Source of the DNA: Blastocystis hominis
Lineage: Eukaryota > Sar > Bigyra > Opalinata > Blastocystidae
DNA length: 64,000 nt
Assembly: GCF_000151665.1 (NCBI RefSeq)
Contig: NW_013171816.1
Span: 1,802,586-1,866,585 of the forward strand
Direction: 5' to 3'
Position numbers and translations under genes: made by a program. Below, in pieces: positions 1-11,493 of this stretch. Numbering within the stretch: the stretch's first letter is position 1; the number at the start of each line of letters is the position of its first letter. The notes beneath the pieces were generated by a model. It saw only the letters and a list, made by a program, of their open reading frames with translations. It had not been told where the DNA came from and ran no database searches.

Positions 1-1045
1 GAGAAGTCGGTATCTCTGATTTAGTATGAAAGTCGCTGAACGAGTGAGTCAGGAAAATGTGGAAGAAAAAATGAACGAATGCTGCGAGACAACGTGTACG
101 CGATCGAGATTCTCGCGTCTACTGGACAGGGAATAGTTATCGAGAACGGCGAGTGTTCACATCCTGTGCTCTGCTTAGGCAACATGCCGTGCTATGCACG
201 CAGAAGACGAAGGCGCTGCTTCCGCAATTTGGAAAATGTTCGGTACGCTGCCGTTTTGTTTACGATGAATGGAGCGACCCGATGGAGGTCGCTGGCAGTG
301 AACGGTGACAACAGATAGCAGACGATGTAACACAAAAGGTTACGAAGTCTGGTGGAGCAGAACTATATGCCGCTGTTGGATCATAGAGGAAGCCATGTGT
401 CGCAGTGGGAAACACGTTTATTCATAGGGTTATCTATGAGGTGGTGTTGTCAATGGCACTAATTGTTTTTTGAAAACTTCGTGCAAGGTGTTGGGATAAT
501 GGGTTGAAGCCAATAATTGACCTGTTATTTTATAGTTGAGTAAATATTATATTTAGAAAGTATATTAGTGTGATTAACTTTAAAAGTATGTACAAAGAAT
601 AATGGTAGGTGTATTAAATAAACAAAAGCAATACAAAGCACAGAATACACAATTATCATAAAATGGAATTATTTGAAAAATAAGGAGTTTATATTGGAAT
701 TACTATTAACATGAGTAATTCAATCATACACATCTTCGATTCTAATTGGAATGTTTAACAAAAGTAGAATTATAGTCTAATGGTAAAAGAAAAACACGAA
801 AACTAAGCTCTATAAAGATTTCGATCAAGCATATTTGAGTGATTCAAGTAAATTACATTTCGAACATTTGGATTATCTATATACTACCAATACTCAGTGT
901 TTATAAGTATTCTCCATGGTTACAACATGAGGATGACGGAAACTTCATTTTTCAGAGTTGATAATAAAGGGTTAGATTTTGAAAATCTATGCATTACCCA
1001 AATATTCAATATCATGTCAATACCTCGAACCATAAAGAAGTTGGC
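1..1045. other. AT-rich stretch without a recognisable gene
   Basis: Only short open frames occur here. A 79-codon frame at 79-318 has an arginine run and no recognisable domain. The part near 700-1045 may hold further decayed repeat exons of the adjoining MORN/LRR fragment, but I could not assemble them convincingly. Confidence 0.5.
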
Positions 1046-1789
1046 CTAATAGTAATTGTATGAATCACTTCCAATAATACCAATTTCTATCGATTCCAAT
1101 GATTCACAATTCAATATGTGGAATGATTTTGATATATCTTTTCCCCTGTTATTCTTTTTCTGAGAAAATAAATTGTTTCCGATTTTGATCGTTTTCAATC
1201 GATTCAATCCATCGATTTGGAATGTTTTCACTGATCCAAAACATTCATCGCCGATTTCGATTGATTTCAAATTATACAACAATGAAACATCCCAATCAAC
1301 CAATACACAATTGTTACTCAGTTTCAAATGTTTCATTCCGATATTCAGTGGTTTGCTTCCATCTCCTTCATATTTTTCATCAATAATACTTTCAATTCCA
1401 TTATACCATTCACATTCATTCACTAATTTACCATATCGATCATAGACTTTTCCAATTCCAAATCGCTTATCATCACACCAATATCCTTCATATTCAATAC
1501 ATCCATTATTATGATAACTCGTTCCATATCCAAATCGTTTCCAATTGATCAGTATTCCCTTGTACACCAATATTCCATCATCATCATACATTTCACCATA
1601 TCCAAATGGAATTCCCAATTTGTTTTCTGTCAATACCAACCCTTCAAATCGACTTCCATGATCCAAATCCACGATTCCTTCTACTACTATGGATTGTTCT
1701 TCATTATATGAAATAGCACCAATTTGATGATTTCCAAACACTTTCAACACTTTCTGCTCATTGACCACAAATCCTTGATTCATGAATAC
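1046..1789 (-). pseudogene. 5'-truncated MORN/leucine-rich-repeat gene copy
   Basis: The minus-strand reading is closely similar to the middle of the gene at 41506-43129. It has MORN-like units (GYGEMYDDDGIL, RFGYGTSY, RFGIGKVYD) followed by LRR-type units (SIEIGDECF, TIKIGNNLF). Similarity to the second copy begins abruptly at about 1789 with the sequence coding MNQGFVVNEQ. Upstream of that point the DNA is the 3' end of the NOMO-like gene, so the copy lacks the N-terminal ~80 residues of its relative and any obvious promoter. The open frame ends at 1046, where a short GT...TAG segment could be an intron leading to more repeats. It is probably a duplicated fragment that landed directly behind NOMO. 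Function of the family is unknown; MORN and LRR units usually mediate membrane or protein contacts. Confidence 0.6.
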
Positions 1790-1881
1790 TCCACTCCATT
1801 TCATTCCACAACCCAGTTTCCCCCACTTTTTTCCCCTTTTCCCCACTCCCCCAATCCACCTGATTCCAACAAACACTCCAA

Positions 1882-4800
1882 TAAAACAACTCTCTTTCCA
1901 TGAATCCAAACAGTGCGATCATCGCTATCGCCAGAATCACAAAAGAACCGCCGCTCGAAACCTCCATTTCCGCGGTTTTCTCCGCCTCACAATGCAAAAC
2001 CACGTGATTCGCTTCGTTCTTCCGAATTTCCCGCTCGATTTCTTCGCACCTTCCCTTCCCGCCCTCCACCTTCACTCGCACTTTTCCCTCCTTCACCTCC
2101 TTCACTTCGAAACTCCCGCCGCGCGTCACTTTCCCCGTTTTCCGGCCTTCTTTTCCCTCCACCACTACCTTCATCCCCGCGGGAATCGCACCCTCGCTCT
2201 CCACCACGCCGCTCACGCGCCCCGCGGTTCTCTCCCGCAGACTCACGAACTTCACGTCCCGCACGTCCCCCGCGGTTATCTCGATCTCCTGCACCGCGGG
2301 AATCACGTGCTCCTCCCCCAGCACTTGGAGGGAAAACCGCTCGCCCGGCTTCAGCCCGCGCACGCGGAAGTTTCCCTCCAAATCCGTGCTCGCCGACTCC
2401 CGGATTCCCGCGGGACTCTCCGCGATGATTTTTTTCCGCGGGAGCGGCTGCCCGGTCAGCGTAACGACCGACCCGAACGCGCTGAACGCGATTCGCTCCC
2501 CCTGCAATGAAACGCCCGACTCGTCGCCCTCCGCCACGTCGACCGTCTGCCCCGCGGGGAGGAACCGGAACTCCTTCAGCTGCGCGTGCAGGTAGTAACG
2601 CCCCGGGAACAAGGGACCGAAAACCGCGGAACCGTCGCTCCGCGAAACGCCCGTGAGCTTGGCGGTTTCGCTGGAGAGCGCCAATAAAACGCCCTCGATG
2701 GGGTTTCCCGCCAAATCGCGCGCGACGACGCGCAGGGAACCCAATTGTTGGTGGGAAAAGTGCAGACCGTCCGGGGAAACGTGGAAAACGTAACCCTCCT
2801 TCCGCGCCGCCACGTGGAACCGCGACGAAAACGGAATCGCGGGGAACTGATATTCCCCGCGGGAATCGCTCAGCGTCGATATTTCGCGGTTATTTTCCGA
2901 TTCCAGCGTCAGCGTCACTTCCACGTCGGAAACCGCGGGAATGATCTGCCCCGCGACCACGCGGCCCCGCTGCGCGACGACACGCTCCACCGCGGGGATG
3001 CAGCGCGTCGACGGCACGTGGACAGGGAGAACCGCGGGGATGAACAGGAACGAAGAATGGGGCGCACCGAATTCCAGCGAAACCTCCCCCGCGGGAACGA
3101 ACTAGTGGAAACGTGGAAACGTGGAACTACCAGCTGATAGTGGTACAAATCGCCCGTTTTTTTGGCCACCGTCTCGGCGAGAACCGCGGTTTCCCGCTTC
3201 GCGCGCACCAAAATCTGTGCGTCATTCCCGCCAATTCCAATTTCCCACCAAAACTTCTTCGCCCATTCCCGCCAATTCCGCGCCCTCAATCGTTCCCTCC
3301 ACCGCGAAAACCGCGGGAACCAGCGACAGCTCCGCGTGCTCCCGCGACACCACCTCGATTCCCGCGGGAGTGCGGAAGCAACCCGCCAATTCCACTTCGT
3401 ACCGCGCCCCGCTCACGCAGAACCGACTCGTCCCCGCGGGGATCGAGATCGACCGACTTCCCGCCGCCGATCGCAGAACCGCGGGAGTGGCAATCGGGGA
3501 AACGATGGAAACCACGTAGCCGGTCTGGCGAAACTCCAGGTCCGAAACGGACTTTTCCCGCACATCCACCGCGATACGGAACTCATCCCCGCGGTACGCC
3601 GACCCGTCGATGAAACTCCCCCAGCATCCATTCTGCCGGTTACAATATTGTTCCGGAACACGATTCCTACCGAATTCGACAGTTTCACTTCGTACTCGCC
3701 CGGCAGAATTCCATGGAATTCGAAATTGTGTTTCGGGTCAATTGGGACACTTCCGATCGATTGCGTCCCCATCACCAATTCCACCGCGGAATTCGGGCCC
3801 AATTCTGTCAAAACGGTCACGTGACCCGAAATCGTCTGCGCGATCGGGCTCAGCACCACTTCCGCGGGAATCTCCTGGTTCCCCACAGAAACCTCCGCCT
3901 CGGTGAACGTCAATTCCAGATTTTCCCGCGGTAATTTGGCGGGTTTCACGGAGATCGTGTAGATTCCGGGGGACAGCTAAAAAAAACTCACAGAACCGCG
4001 GTTATCGATACCATGAAGCAAAACTGTTCAGTGGTTTCGTACTCCTTGAGCACCATGTTGTTCTGCGATACCTGTACGGAATATTTGGCGGGAAGCATCG
4101 GCTACAAAATTGACAAAAATCGCCACGATTTACGTAGTTTCGAAGGATCTCCGTTTCCACTTTTCCACACTGAATGTAATGCGTGATCCTCAAATCCGGA
4201 ATCTGGTTCTCCAGTTTCCCCGGTTTCCCCTCCACTTTTTCGAACGAAAAATGGAACGGATCTTTTCGCGCCTATTTTCAATTGTTCCCCGCGGTTCTAC
4301 ATCGATCATGTACAGCCGGCTCTTCATTCCCGCCAACACGTAGGTTCCATCTTTCCCCGTTTCCACCTCCGTTTCCCGCGAATCCACGCCGATCTTCGCG
4401 TGTTCCACGGGAATTCCGCGCTCGTCCACCACTTTCCCGCGGAGATTGAACCCCGTGATCTGGAACACTGTTCCCAAATCCACCGAATCCCCGCGGACTC
4501 GCACCGACAGTTTCGACGGCTCCACCGTCCACTCCGGCGCGCCCGGCGCAACCGCGGGAATGATCCAGTAAATTCCGTCGGTCAGCGAAGCGAGGGAGAA
4601 AATCCCCGCGGGATCCGGCTGGGCAGTACCCACTACCGAGCCATCCTCGCGGGTAAACTGCAGCGAAACGCCCTCGAAGGAGGACACGCCGCTGAGGTTC
4701 TCGATCTTCCCCGCGATTCTGTAGCCCGAAACCACGAAGTCGGTGCGGATTTCCGCGGGACCGAAGCCGATGGAGAGCACTTGGCGGGAAGGCTCGTCGA

Positions 4801-5442
4801 GCGACCAGGACGGATGCTCCGCCACGATCACGTATTCCCCGCTCACCACGTTGGGGAAGGCGTAATCCCCGCGGGAGTCGGTTTCCGCGGTTTTGAGGAC
4901 GAATCCGTCGCTGGAGAGAAGCTTGACGGTGAGGCCCTGGGGAGGCACGGAGGAGTGCTTGTTGCTGGTGTGGCCGCGGACAAGGAAGCCGGTGATCTCA
5001 AACTCCAAGTTGCTTTCGCAACCAGAGAGATGATCATCATCGTCCTTGCTGATCTAGCGATTAGAGTGGAGTAAAAACTAAGGAATAATACCGAATAGGA
5101 GTCGGGAGAGAGATACCAGCCGTCCTTCTTGGAGATGGAAAGCGTATAGTCTCCCTAGCTTTTAGAAAATACGACTGATTTTGTACGATGTCGTAAACTG
5201 GAATAAAGAAATATCCTTGGGGACTGCATTCGGTTTGTTCTTGCACAATTCCTTCCGAAGTGATCAAAGACACAACAATATCAGACAAATTGGGAGCACT
5301 TCCAATGGCTCTACTTATGAATCGACTTGACTCGATTATACTTCAAAATTTCGCGAGAAACTCGTACGTTACCCGCACAGCCAGAAATACTGTCAGAAGC
5401 CGCTAGAGCAGCCAGAATAAGCACGAATGCAAAATATTTCAT
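1882..5442 (-). CDS. NOMO-like ER membrane protein (carboxypeptidase-regulatory-like beta-sandwich repeats)
   Basis: Multi-exon gene. Exon 1 starts ATG at 5442 with a signal peptide (KYFAFVLILAALAAS) and the NOMO-like SGCAGNVRVS start. Chains of Ig-like/CNA-B units follow (RGDYAFPNV, LRGKVVD, FRQTGYVVS). The segment VEFRQTGY is known from animal NOMO and here reads LEFRQTGYVV. A hydrophobic helix (FVILAIAMIALFGF) lies at the C-terminus. Introns of 29-38 nt were resolved, for example near 5300-5330, 5155-5190, 5050-5090, 4275-4305, 4100-4135, 3970-4005 and 3620-3660; removing each restores the frame. NOMO works in the ER translocon with nicalin and TMEM147. No stop codon is encoded in the last exon: the frame ...TTG TTT TAT reaches TGTTTGTT (868-875 of the first 2 kb, minus strand), so cleavage after TA plus poly(A) would give TAA near 1882. 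Otherwise the frame runs on to 1758 into the MORN fragment. Confidence 0.8.
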
Positions 5443-5715
5443 TGCAAGTCGATTTAATAGTCCACGTTCATAATGCTGTTCGTTCCATAAAACCCCGATC
5501 AGTCTGCATTTTTGGAATTCCCGAAATCACATTAGTGAGATGGGAACTAATTTTATGAATTGTTAGGAGCCAATGTATTATGGATCAATGTGAAGTGTTG
5601 ACTTCTTGAAGAGTGTGTTTTACGATTATCACTCAATCTTTCTTTCTTTCTAGTATAATTGCCTGTTGTGCAACAATCATTTTGTTTGGTTTTTATTCTT
5701 TATATTTTCTTTCCA

Positions 5716-5747
<32 letters not shown>
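5716..5747. repeat. (ACT)n microsatellite
   Basis: About ten to eleven perfect ACT units lie just downstream of the 3' end of the kinase gene. Confidence 0.95.
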
Positions 5748-5781
5748 CCCAACCAATTCCATTGCATTTTCATCAAACACA

Positions 5782-7393
5782 TCAATCATTCCAAATGCAA
5801 ACCGTTTCCTTCTTGAACCATTCTTCCACGCGTTTAAAAATCTCGGGCATCTCCGGCCGTTCATTCTACCTCACATCTCGTTCCACTCGCCTACTTCCTC
5901 TTTCATGCAGTCCGACACAATTCCGTAAATAACTACACTTCACTCTCTCTTTCCACTACCCCACTTTCGTCCTTTTTCAGCGCCGAATTCACCTTAAATC
6001 GATATCCCTCCTCCATCATGAATCCCCACTACGCTCTACGCTCTCCTCCAATCCTACATTCGCATCCGTCAATTCCTTCGCCACTCCGTTCTTGTATACA
6101 TTCACTGGGAAACATCCCGTGAGAATCTCCGATATAAGCAAGCCAAGCGCGTAAGCATCCGCATGAAGCAGCACGCGATGCACTTCATCCGGCTCCATGT
6201 TCTCAATCTCGATGAGAATCCGCCACAACTCCGGGGCTCGACTACATTTCAATCCATTTCAACCACGACTGCAGTTTATTCCCAATATTCACGATCGAGC
6301 TCGTAATGTCGCCATTCGCGAACTTCGCCATTCCGAAGTCCGAAATCATCAAATCCCCCTTCTCCGACACCAGAATATTATCCAGCTTCAAATCCCCGTG
6401 GCAAATCTTCTTCAAAAACACGTACAACAGCCCCGTCGCGATCTGCATCACGTAAATCTTCCGCAGCCAATAGGCTTTCTCGTTTCCAGCCAGCCGTTTC
6501 ACCGAATCGCTCAGCCCATCGTCCTGCGTCGACAGCTTTCCCAGCACGTGATCCAGCGACGTCTTCGCTCGGTCCTCCAAAATCGTGATGATTTTGGATC
6601 CGTCCTTCTCCGTTTCCACGTTATACCCGTACACGCGCAGAATCGAAGGGTGTCGCAGCGACGCCATGATCGAAATCTCCTTCAGCAAGCTCTTCTCGCT
6701 GAACTGCGGCGACGTTCGGCACTCTTTGATCGCGATCATTTTGTCTTTGTAGATTCTGACGTGAATTTCCACTTTATTTTTCTCTACCCTTCGTAGACTT
6801 TCCCGCTGCAGCCTTCGCCCAGAAGGCGGCCCTTCTCGTAACGGTCTTTCGGGATGAGGAACACGTGATCTATGTCGAAATAACCGCGATTGTCTACCGT
6901 CGAGACTAGAAATGAGGTAAAAAAAACCGCGGGATTACGGGCGAAGGAGGGGCGGGAAGTGGCTGAACTCGCGCTGGAGATCGCAGATAAGGGTGTAAAG
7001 GTTTGGATTCTATGATTAGATGAAGAAAAGTTCAAAAAATACGTGTTGTTGGTTCCAATTGTACATGTAGGAGGTAAAAATACGATTATTGGTATGATCG
7101 ACAAAAGGACATTGCTCGTTGCTTGTAACGCCTACGTAAAAAGGAACAAAAACAAACATACAAGCATCATCGCAAAGGTAAATGTCGGGACACTTCACCA
7201 TATTGATGATATTCGGATTTAGGAGAATATTAACTGGAATGGCAAATTGTTCCCCGTTGTTTTCGCAGACAATCGACATTGAAAACTGAACTAACGAATT
7301 CGCAGAGTAATTCGTACGAACTAGCTGTAAACTCCACTTCAGAATATACCTTCCATTGAATGGTATAGATATGCGCGTCTTTCGACTAAACAA
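5782..7393 (-). CDS. Protein kinase with variant HGD catalytic loop
   Basis: The kinase core spans several exons. It has the glycine loop (LLGEGCSGKVYEG), VAIK-type lysine (IAIKEC), catalytic loop HGDLKLDN (HRD changed to HGD), DFG (ISDFGMAKF), APE (RAPELW) and a C-lobe tail ERPEMPEIFKRVEEWF ending at the TGA at 5782. A 29-nt intron (GTAGGCG...GGTAG) joins CMKEE to NERPEM. Another 32-nt intron sits inside the glycine-loop region near 6780, and one with CCCGCGG lies near 6920. Upstream exons include a hydrophobic stretch (LLSIIPIIVFLPPT) that may be a membrane segment, so a receptor-like layout is possible. The 5' end is uncertain and 7393 is only the limit of an open frame. HGD instead of HRD occurs in some active and inactive kinases, so activity cannot be judged. 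Confidence 0.65.
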
Positions 7394-7722
7394 GTGTACA
7401 GGTGATATATAATATATTTGTACTATTCTTTATTTAACAAGCGCCAATATCATACGGAGAGAGGTTTCGATATCCGCTTCAAAAGGACAATTGCATCTTG
7501 AAGTGCTTTGGACTGACTTTTCTTACCAGTAACATGATATTCTTCTCTCTCTTTAAATTGAGGAGCGATCATCAGTTAACAAATTCTTTATAGTGATTAC
7601 TTTACTTTTGACTTTATGGAACTATACCAGTATTTGTTTTTCCTTAACCGAATTGCCTATTTCTTGTGGTGTGAATTGCTGTGGATTCGAATCCCTGGAG
7701 TTTTGTTAGATTGTAGTTTACT

Positions 7723-8376
7723 ATGATTATTAATTACGTAGCATATATATTTGATCGTTCTGAACCCGTTTCGATCCTTATGGGAATCTTGTCAATTCTG
7801 ATTGATTACACTATTATGGAAAAGCTGCCGACTGTGCTGGAATTGCCTGATAATTCCATAAAAATGCTTTATGCAGTCCATCCTTTGAGTAATCTGCAAT
7901 GTGTAACGTGTTCTTCTTCCTTTCTTGCAACGGCGTTGCTCTTGCATACTCGCATTCATCCTCTTATCATTGCCATCTGTTTCTGGGAGATCCCATTGAA
8001 TTATCACGGTATATTGTCCTACCTCTTACAAGATTCGCATTCTACCTTTGTTCCCTTTTTGTTGACTGTCGTTGTGGGAGTAACAATTGTTCCCTTGCTC
8101 GTCAATCGTCATCGCCCCTTCGTTCTTCTCTACTTCTCGCTTTTATTCTATCCTAAAGGGTTTCAATCGATCTCCATTGCGCTGTGTTACTTGTATTTGA
8201 AGACTGATTCAGCTGTAAGTCTTCTCTTGTCTTCTCTAATCGCCTTCTCTGTTTCTCTGTATAATGATCTGCGTGTCAACGGATCCGATGTTTATGCAAT
8301 GCAATATTATGTTAATTGTGCTACATTCCTCTTCTTTTCCCTTGTACTCACTCGATCGATTCCTATCGAGAAGTGA
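7723..8376 (+). CDS. Multi-pass membrane protein, probable GPI transamidase subunit PIG-U/CDC91
   Basis: This 217-residue protein has about six hydrophobic segments. The order of features resembles PIG-U: ILSILIDY near the N-terminus, then a motif like its NP-x3-SC segment (AVHPLSNLQCVTCSS), then YLL and a late segment (YPKGFQSISIALCYLYL) like the PIG-U C-terminal helix. PIG-U helps recognise the GPI anchor in the ER transamidase. The protein is only half the usual length (about 430), so 5' exons are probably missing; an ATG at 7616 opens a hydrophobic frame that could be one. The identification is tentative. Confidence 0.45.
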   Translation: MIINYVAYIFDRSEPVSILMGILSILIDYTIMEKLPTVLELPDNSIKMLYAVHPLSNLQCVTCSSSFLATALLLHTRIHPLIIAICFWEIPLNYHGILSYLLQDSHSTFVPFLLTVVVGVTIVPLLVNRHRPFVLLYFSLLFYPKGFQSISIALCYLYLKTDSAVSLLLSSLIAFSVSLYNDLRVNGSDVYAMQYYVNCATFLFFSLVLTRSIPIEK

Positions 8377-8377
8377 T

Positions 8378-8381
<4 letters not shown>

Positions 8382-8417
<36 letters not shown>

Positions 8418-8419
8418 TC
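8382..8419. repeat. (CTTT)n microsatellite
   Basis: About nine perfect CTTT units follow directly after the stop of the PIG-U-like gene. Confidence 0.95.
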
Positions 8420-8531
8420 GCTTTATCATCAATTCACCTTCACTCCTTCCAATCCAAATCCTCACTGTATTAATCTCCTCAGCTTATTTCCATTCCAAAT
8501 CAGCGTATTTTTGTTTCAACAAACAACGAAT

Positions 8532-9431
8532 TCACGCCATTGCCTTCTTCTTTCGATTCTTTCGTTCTTCCATACGACGATCTTCTTCCTCTCTCAACTC
8601 CTTCTCGCGCCTTCTCTCTTCCATCTTCTTCGCTATATTCTCAACATCCAGTCGCTCTTTATCCGCTTTATCGATCTGCTCCTGCATCGAGTACCACTTG
8701 TGGGAATTACGCGGCATCTTGAATCCCTCGCCTAGCAAGCTGCTCCACTTTCCACGCTCCGCCTTCTTCATGTTTACCACAATTCGACTCACCGCAGCAC
8801 GCGACCAAGTGCAATTAGCAGGAATAACATCTGCGTGCAGCTTGATGTTCATATGAAACGTTTTACCCGAAGAAGGACTAGAAACTAACAAACAATCCAA
8901 AAAAACGAACCAGCGAGCCAGCAGCTGGAAATGCGTTTCGGTGAAGTTGACCGATATGTCGTCGCACTCCAACGTGGCTGGAGCGTCCCATTTGTGCGCT
9001 AGCTTGATATTCAGAGCCACCTCGTCGATTCCATCTGCCCACTGATAGGCAGGCGGTATCATTGTTGCCTTCTGCTTGTGCGCATTGAAAATGCTCTGCA
9101 GCTTTCGGATTTGGATGCTATTTCCTCACCCGCTCCAACGACTTACTTTTTCTCCTGAATCGCATGCGTAAACTCCTTTTGGATGGGTGTTTCGAGCGAC
9201 TGGAACTTCTCGATTGCCTTTGCAGCGAGATTCCACCAAGAACGTTCAATACACTACAAATCGCAATCATTTCGCGTTCTTTACCATAGCAATAATATCT
9301 ACATCAAGCGTAGATCCTTCGAGGACAGCTTTGTCAAACAAAGCAGTAGCTTCCGTTTCGGAGGCACACTCTCTCAACATTGAGGAGCAAGCCACAAAAG
9401 AAAAGAACAGCAAAAGTAGAATACACCTCAT
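8532..9431 (-). CDS. Secreted/ER CS-domain (p23/HSP20-like) protein
   Basis: An ATG at 9431 opens a signal peptide (RCILLLLFFSFVACSS). After a 31-nt intron comes SWWNLAAKAIEKFQSLETP, then a CS domain: YQWADGIDEVALNIKL, HMNIKL, VNMKKAERGKWSSLLGE. The C-terminus is a charged lysine/glutamate coiled coil (KKMEERRREKELREEEDR). Introns near 9290, 9125 and 8890 were inferred from frame changes with GT...TAG ends. CS domains bind HSP90 clients or act as co-chaperones; the leader suggests the secretory pathway. The TGA at 8532 is followed within a few bases by TGTTTGTT, the 3'-end motif seen throughout the window. Confidence 0.65.
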
Positions 9432-9605
9432 GAATGATTAGTGCTTCCCATGATTCTATCCTTTTCATTTCGCCTATTGTAACAAACAAACAAATAAACA
9501 AAGAAGAGAACGAACAGATCGATTCTATTACAACACCAACTAAAACGAATCAGGAGTTTCCATCCCCGAAAACGCGCTACACTTCACCCTTCTTCTCCTT
9601 CTCCC

Positions 9606-10296
9606 TTACCTTCTCGCAGTACAAGCAAAAAACAACACCTTCTTTAATTCTTTATTGTAAAAAAAGTAATTGAACGACCAACTAGTCCTAAGCCCTTCCC
9701 TCCCCTTTTGTACATTTGCCCTTCGCTCAGAGGATCATCCGAAAGATCACTCAAATAACTATATACAAGGCAGTTTCGAAGCTGGATAGCAGAATCGATC
9801 TCACTCCAGACACTACCAAAATCAATTTCCGGAACTTCGCACAGTTGTCGATTTATCTCATTGATAGCACGAGAAGTGCTATCAACACAGCAGAAATGAT
9901 CCGGCTTGACGTTACTACCTGTCAAACGAATACAACGTGGAGAACCTAAAATCGTAGTCTGGGAACGATAAGTTGAGCGTGGAAATAAGGAATCCATAGA
10001 CCTTGCACATTTCAGGATCTTCCAGTTTCCCTTGTGCACAAGTTAAGAAATTTGAATTGCAGAATGATTAAGGATATTACTTGAATAGGATAAGTGCTCG
10101 ACGTCTTTCAAGTAGTCTTGTCGTAGTCGCCTTGATAGTTTCTTTTGTTCGGGCGACATTTTACCTGTGCTCGACCCATATCCGAATTATTACAGGAATA
10201 CATTTCAATTCTGCAGTCAAGCTGCATATCACTTTCCGTTTCGGAATTAAGTTTAGAACACAGAACAGATAGACTTGGGACTTCCAGGTATTTCAT
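9606..10296 (-). CDS. MAF1: MAF1, repressor of RNA polymerase III
   Basis: The start MKYLEVPSLSVLCSKLN and EMYSCNNSDMGR match the N-terminal MAF1 signature (MKYLE...; EAYSCK). Later exons give VWSEIDSAIQLRNCLVYSY and, after a 31-nt intron near 9690-9720, WSFNYFFYNKELKKVLFF, which is the C-terminal MAF1 hallmark. The stop is TAA at 9606. MAF1 represses tRNA and 5S gene transcription when nutrients fail. At least three introns are needed; the middle exons near 9990-10160 remain approximate. TGTTTGTT copies lie about 110 nt past the stop. Confidence 0.85.
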
Positions 10297-10416
10297 TTCT
10301 ACTAATATACACTTCGAAAATGAAGATTCCCGCTAAATGCCAAAATTTCACGGTTAAATTTGAATTCTTCCCTCCTATTTCGAGAACAAACAAAAATCCA
10401 GCTCGGATAAAACAAC

Positions 10417-10430
10417 AACAACAACAACAG
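10417..10430. repeat. (CAA)n microsatellite
   Basis: A short run of CAA units lies between MAF1 and the next gene. Confidence 0.8.
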
Positions 10431-10455
10431 CATTATTAATAGCAATGCCACCAAA

Positions 10456-11447
10456 TTACGCAGCTTCCTCCTTCTCTTCCTTCTTGTGCTCTGCCATGTT
10501 TGTGTTGTCGACTGTTGTGGGAAGTACCTTCTTCAACGCCGTTCTGTCACATCTCCACCGGATGAAAAAGTACGAGGGAACGTTCCAGCAAATCACCGCC
10601 GCACAGAACGACAAGAGAATACTGGCGATGGCGGGAAGCTGCGTGTTCGTGTGCAACGCACCGCAGAGCAGCGCATACCACCCAACCCTATGGTTTGACA
10701 CAGTTTCGCGGCACGTACGAGCAACCTCCAATAATCATGGGACCAATGGCGCCGGTAGAGACAGCCGCTCCCTGGGCCAGACTGACTGACACGATCGAGG
10801 TGCTGAACACAGCGGGGAAGCCAGAGAAGGCTCCCGCGAAAAGACCAAACCCACTCGAGCTAATCCAGCTGCTGAGGACGATGCAGGCCATGCAGGAGAG
10901 TCCCCGGAGGAAGTGGATGAGGGGCTTCACCCGATTCTTGCCCTTCGGAGTGGGAGGAAGCGACCAGCACAGCCAAATGCCGATGACCACACACAGCACC
11001 ATTACACAAATCGAAAAGAGCCAAATAGGAACGCCTCGCTCGTTCGTGAAGGTTTCAATCGAAGTGACCAGGAATGCGGCAATGAACCATGCCACGAATG
11101 ACAAGAGGAGCGTAATCCAGGTGGTAGCAGTGTTGCTATAACGCTTACTAAATTTACTGGGAAGAATCTTCCACACTGGCAAAAACACGAGGTTTGTGGC
11201 CATGGTTCCTGTCGACTCACTTCACTGGCAAATTCCTACCGATTGGAGTGGCAAAGAGAGACGCTGCCTGCTCCACACGCGTTTTTCCGTTATCTGTGAG
11301 AAAAATGTACGAGGTAGGAACCACCGTGGTCGGGATCGACACGATAATTCCTCCGATCGCTCCTCCGCATCGCTCGATGCAAATCGCCACCACAATGGCA
11401 ATCACGAATCCCGCACTTCCAGACACAATGGCTTTCGTCCAGTTCAT
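10456..11447 (-). CDS. Two-halved multi-pass membrane protein, family not recognised
   Basis: ATG at 11447 starts MNWTKAIVSGSAGFVIAIVV. Removing a 31-nt intron at about 11203-11233 joins LFATPIG to TMATNLVFLPVW, and another at about 10688-10723 joins MIIGG to VGWYALLCGAL. The product has about ten hydrophobic segments. Two glycine/serine-rich stretches, AGFVIAIVVAI...GGIIVSIPTTVVP and LFAGAFSGFPAVFSTSIVSV, resemble each other and suggest an internal duplication like that of many transporters. The tail is charged (EHKKEEKEEAA). The start codon lies only about 50 nt after the inferred 3' end of STI1, and the STI1 frame runs into it in phase. Confidence 0.6.
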
Positions 11448-11493
11448 GTCCCCTCTCTCCAACCCTTCGTTTCTGCAACAAACAGGAAATTGG

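Noticed and set aside
79-318. 79-codon open frame at the window start
   Set aside because: It lacks homology, context or coding character beyond being open.
1511-2510. Several plus-strand frames opposite the NOMO-like gene
   Set aside because: Serine/proline/arginine-rich shadows caused by CCGCGG-rich DNA; the minus strand holds conserved NOMO segments and spliced introns.
8532-9062. CS-domain gene as a cytosolic one-exon gene
   Set aside because: Upstream exons in frame after splicing supply a signal peptide and start at 9431.
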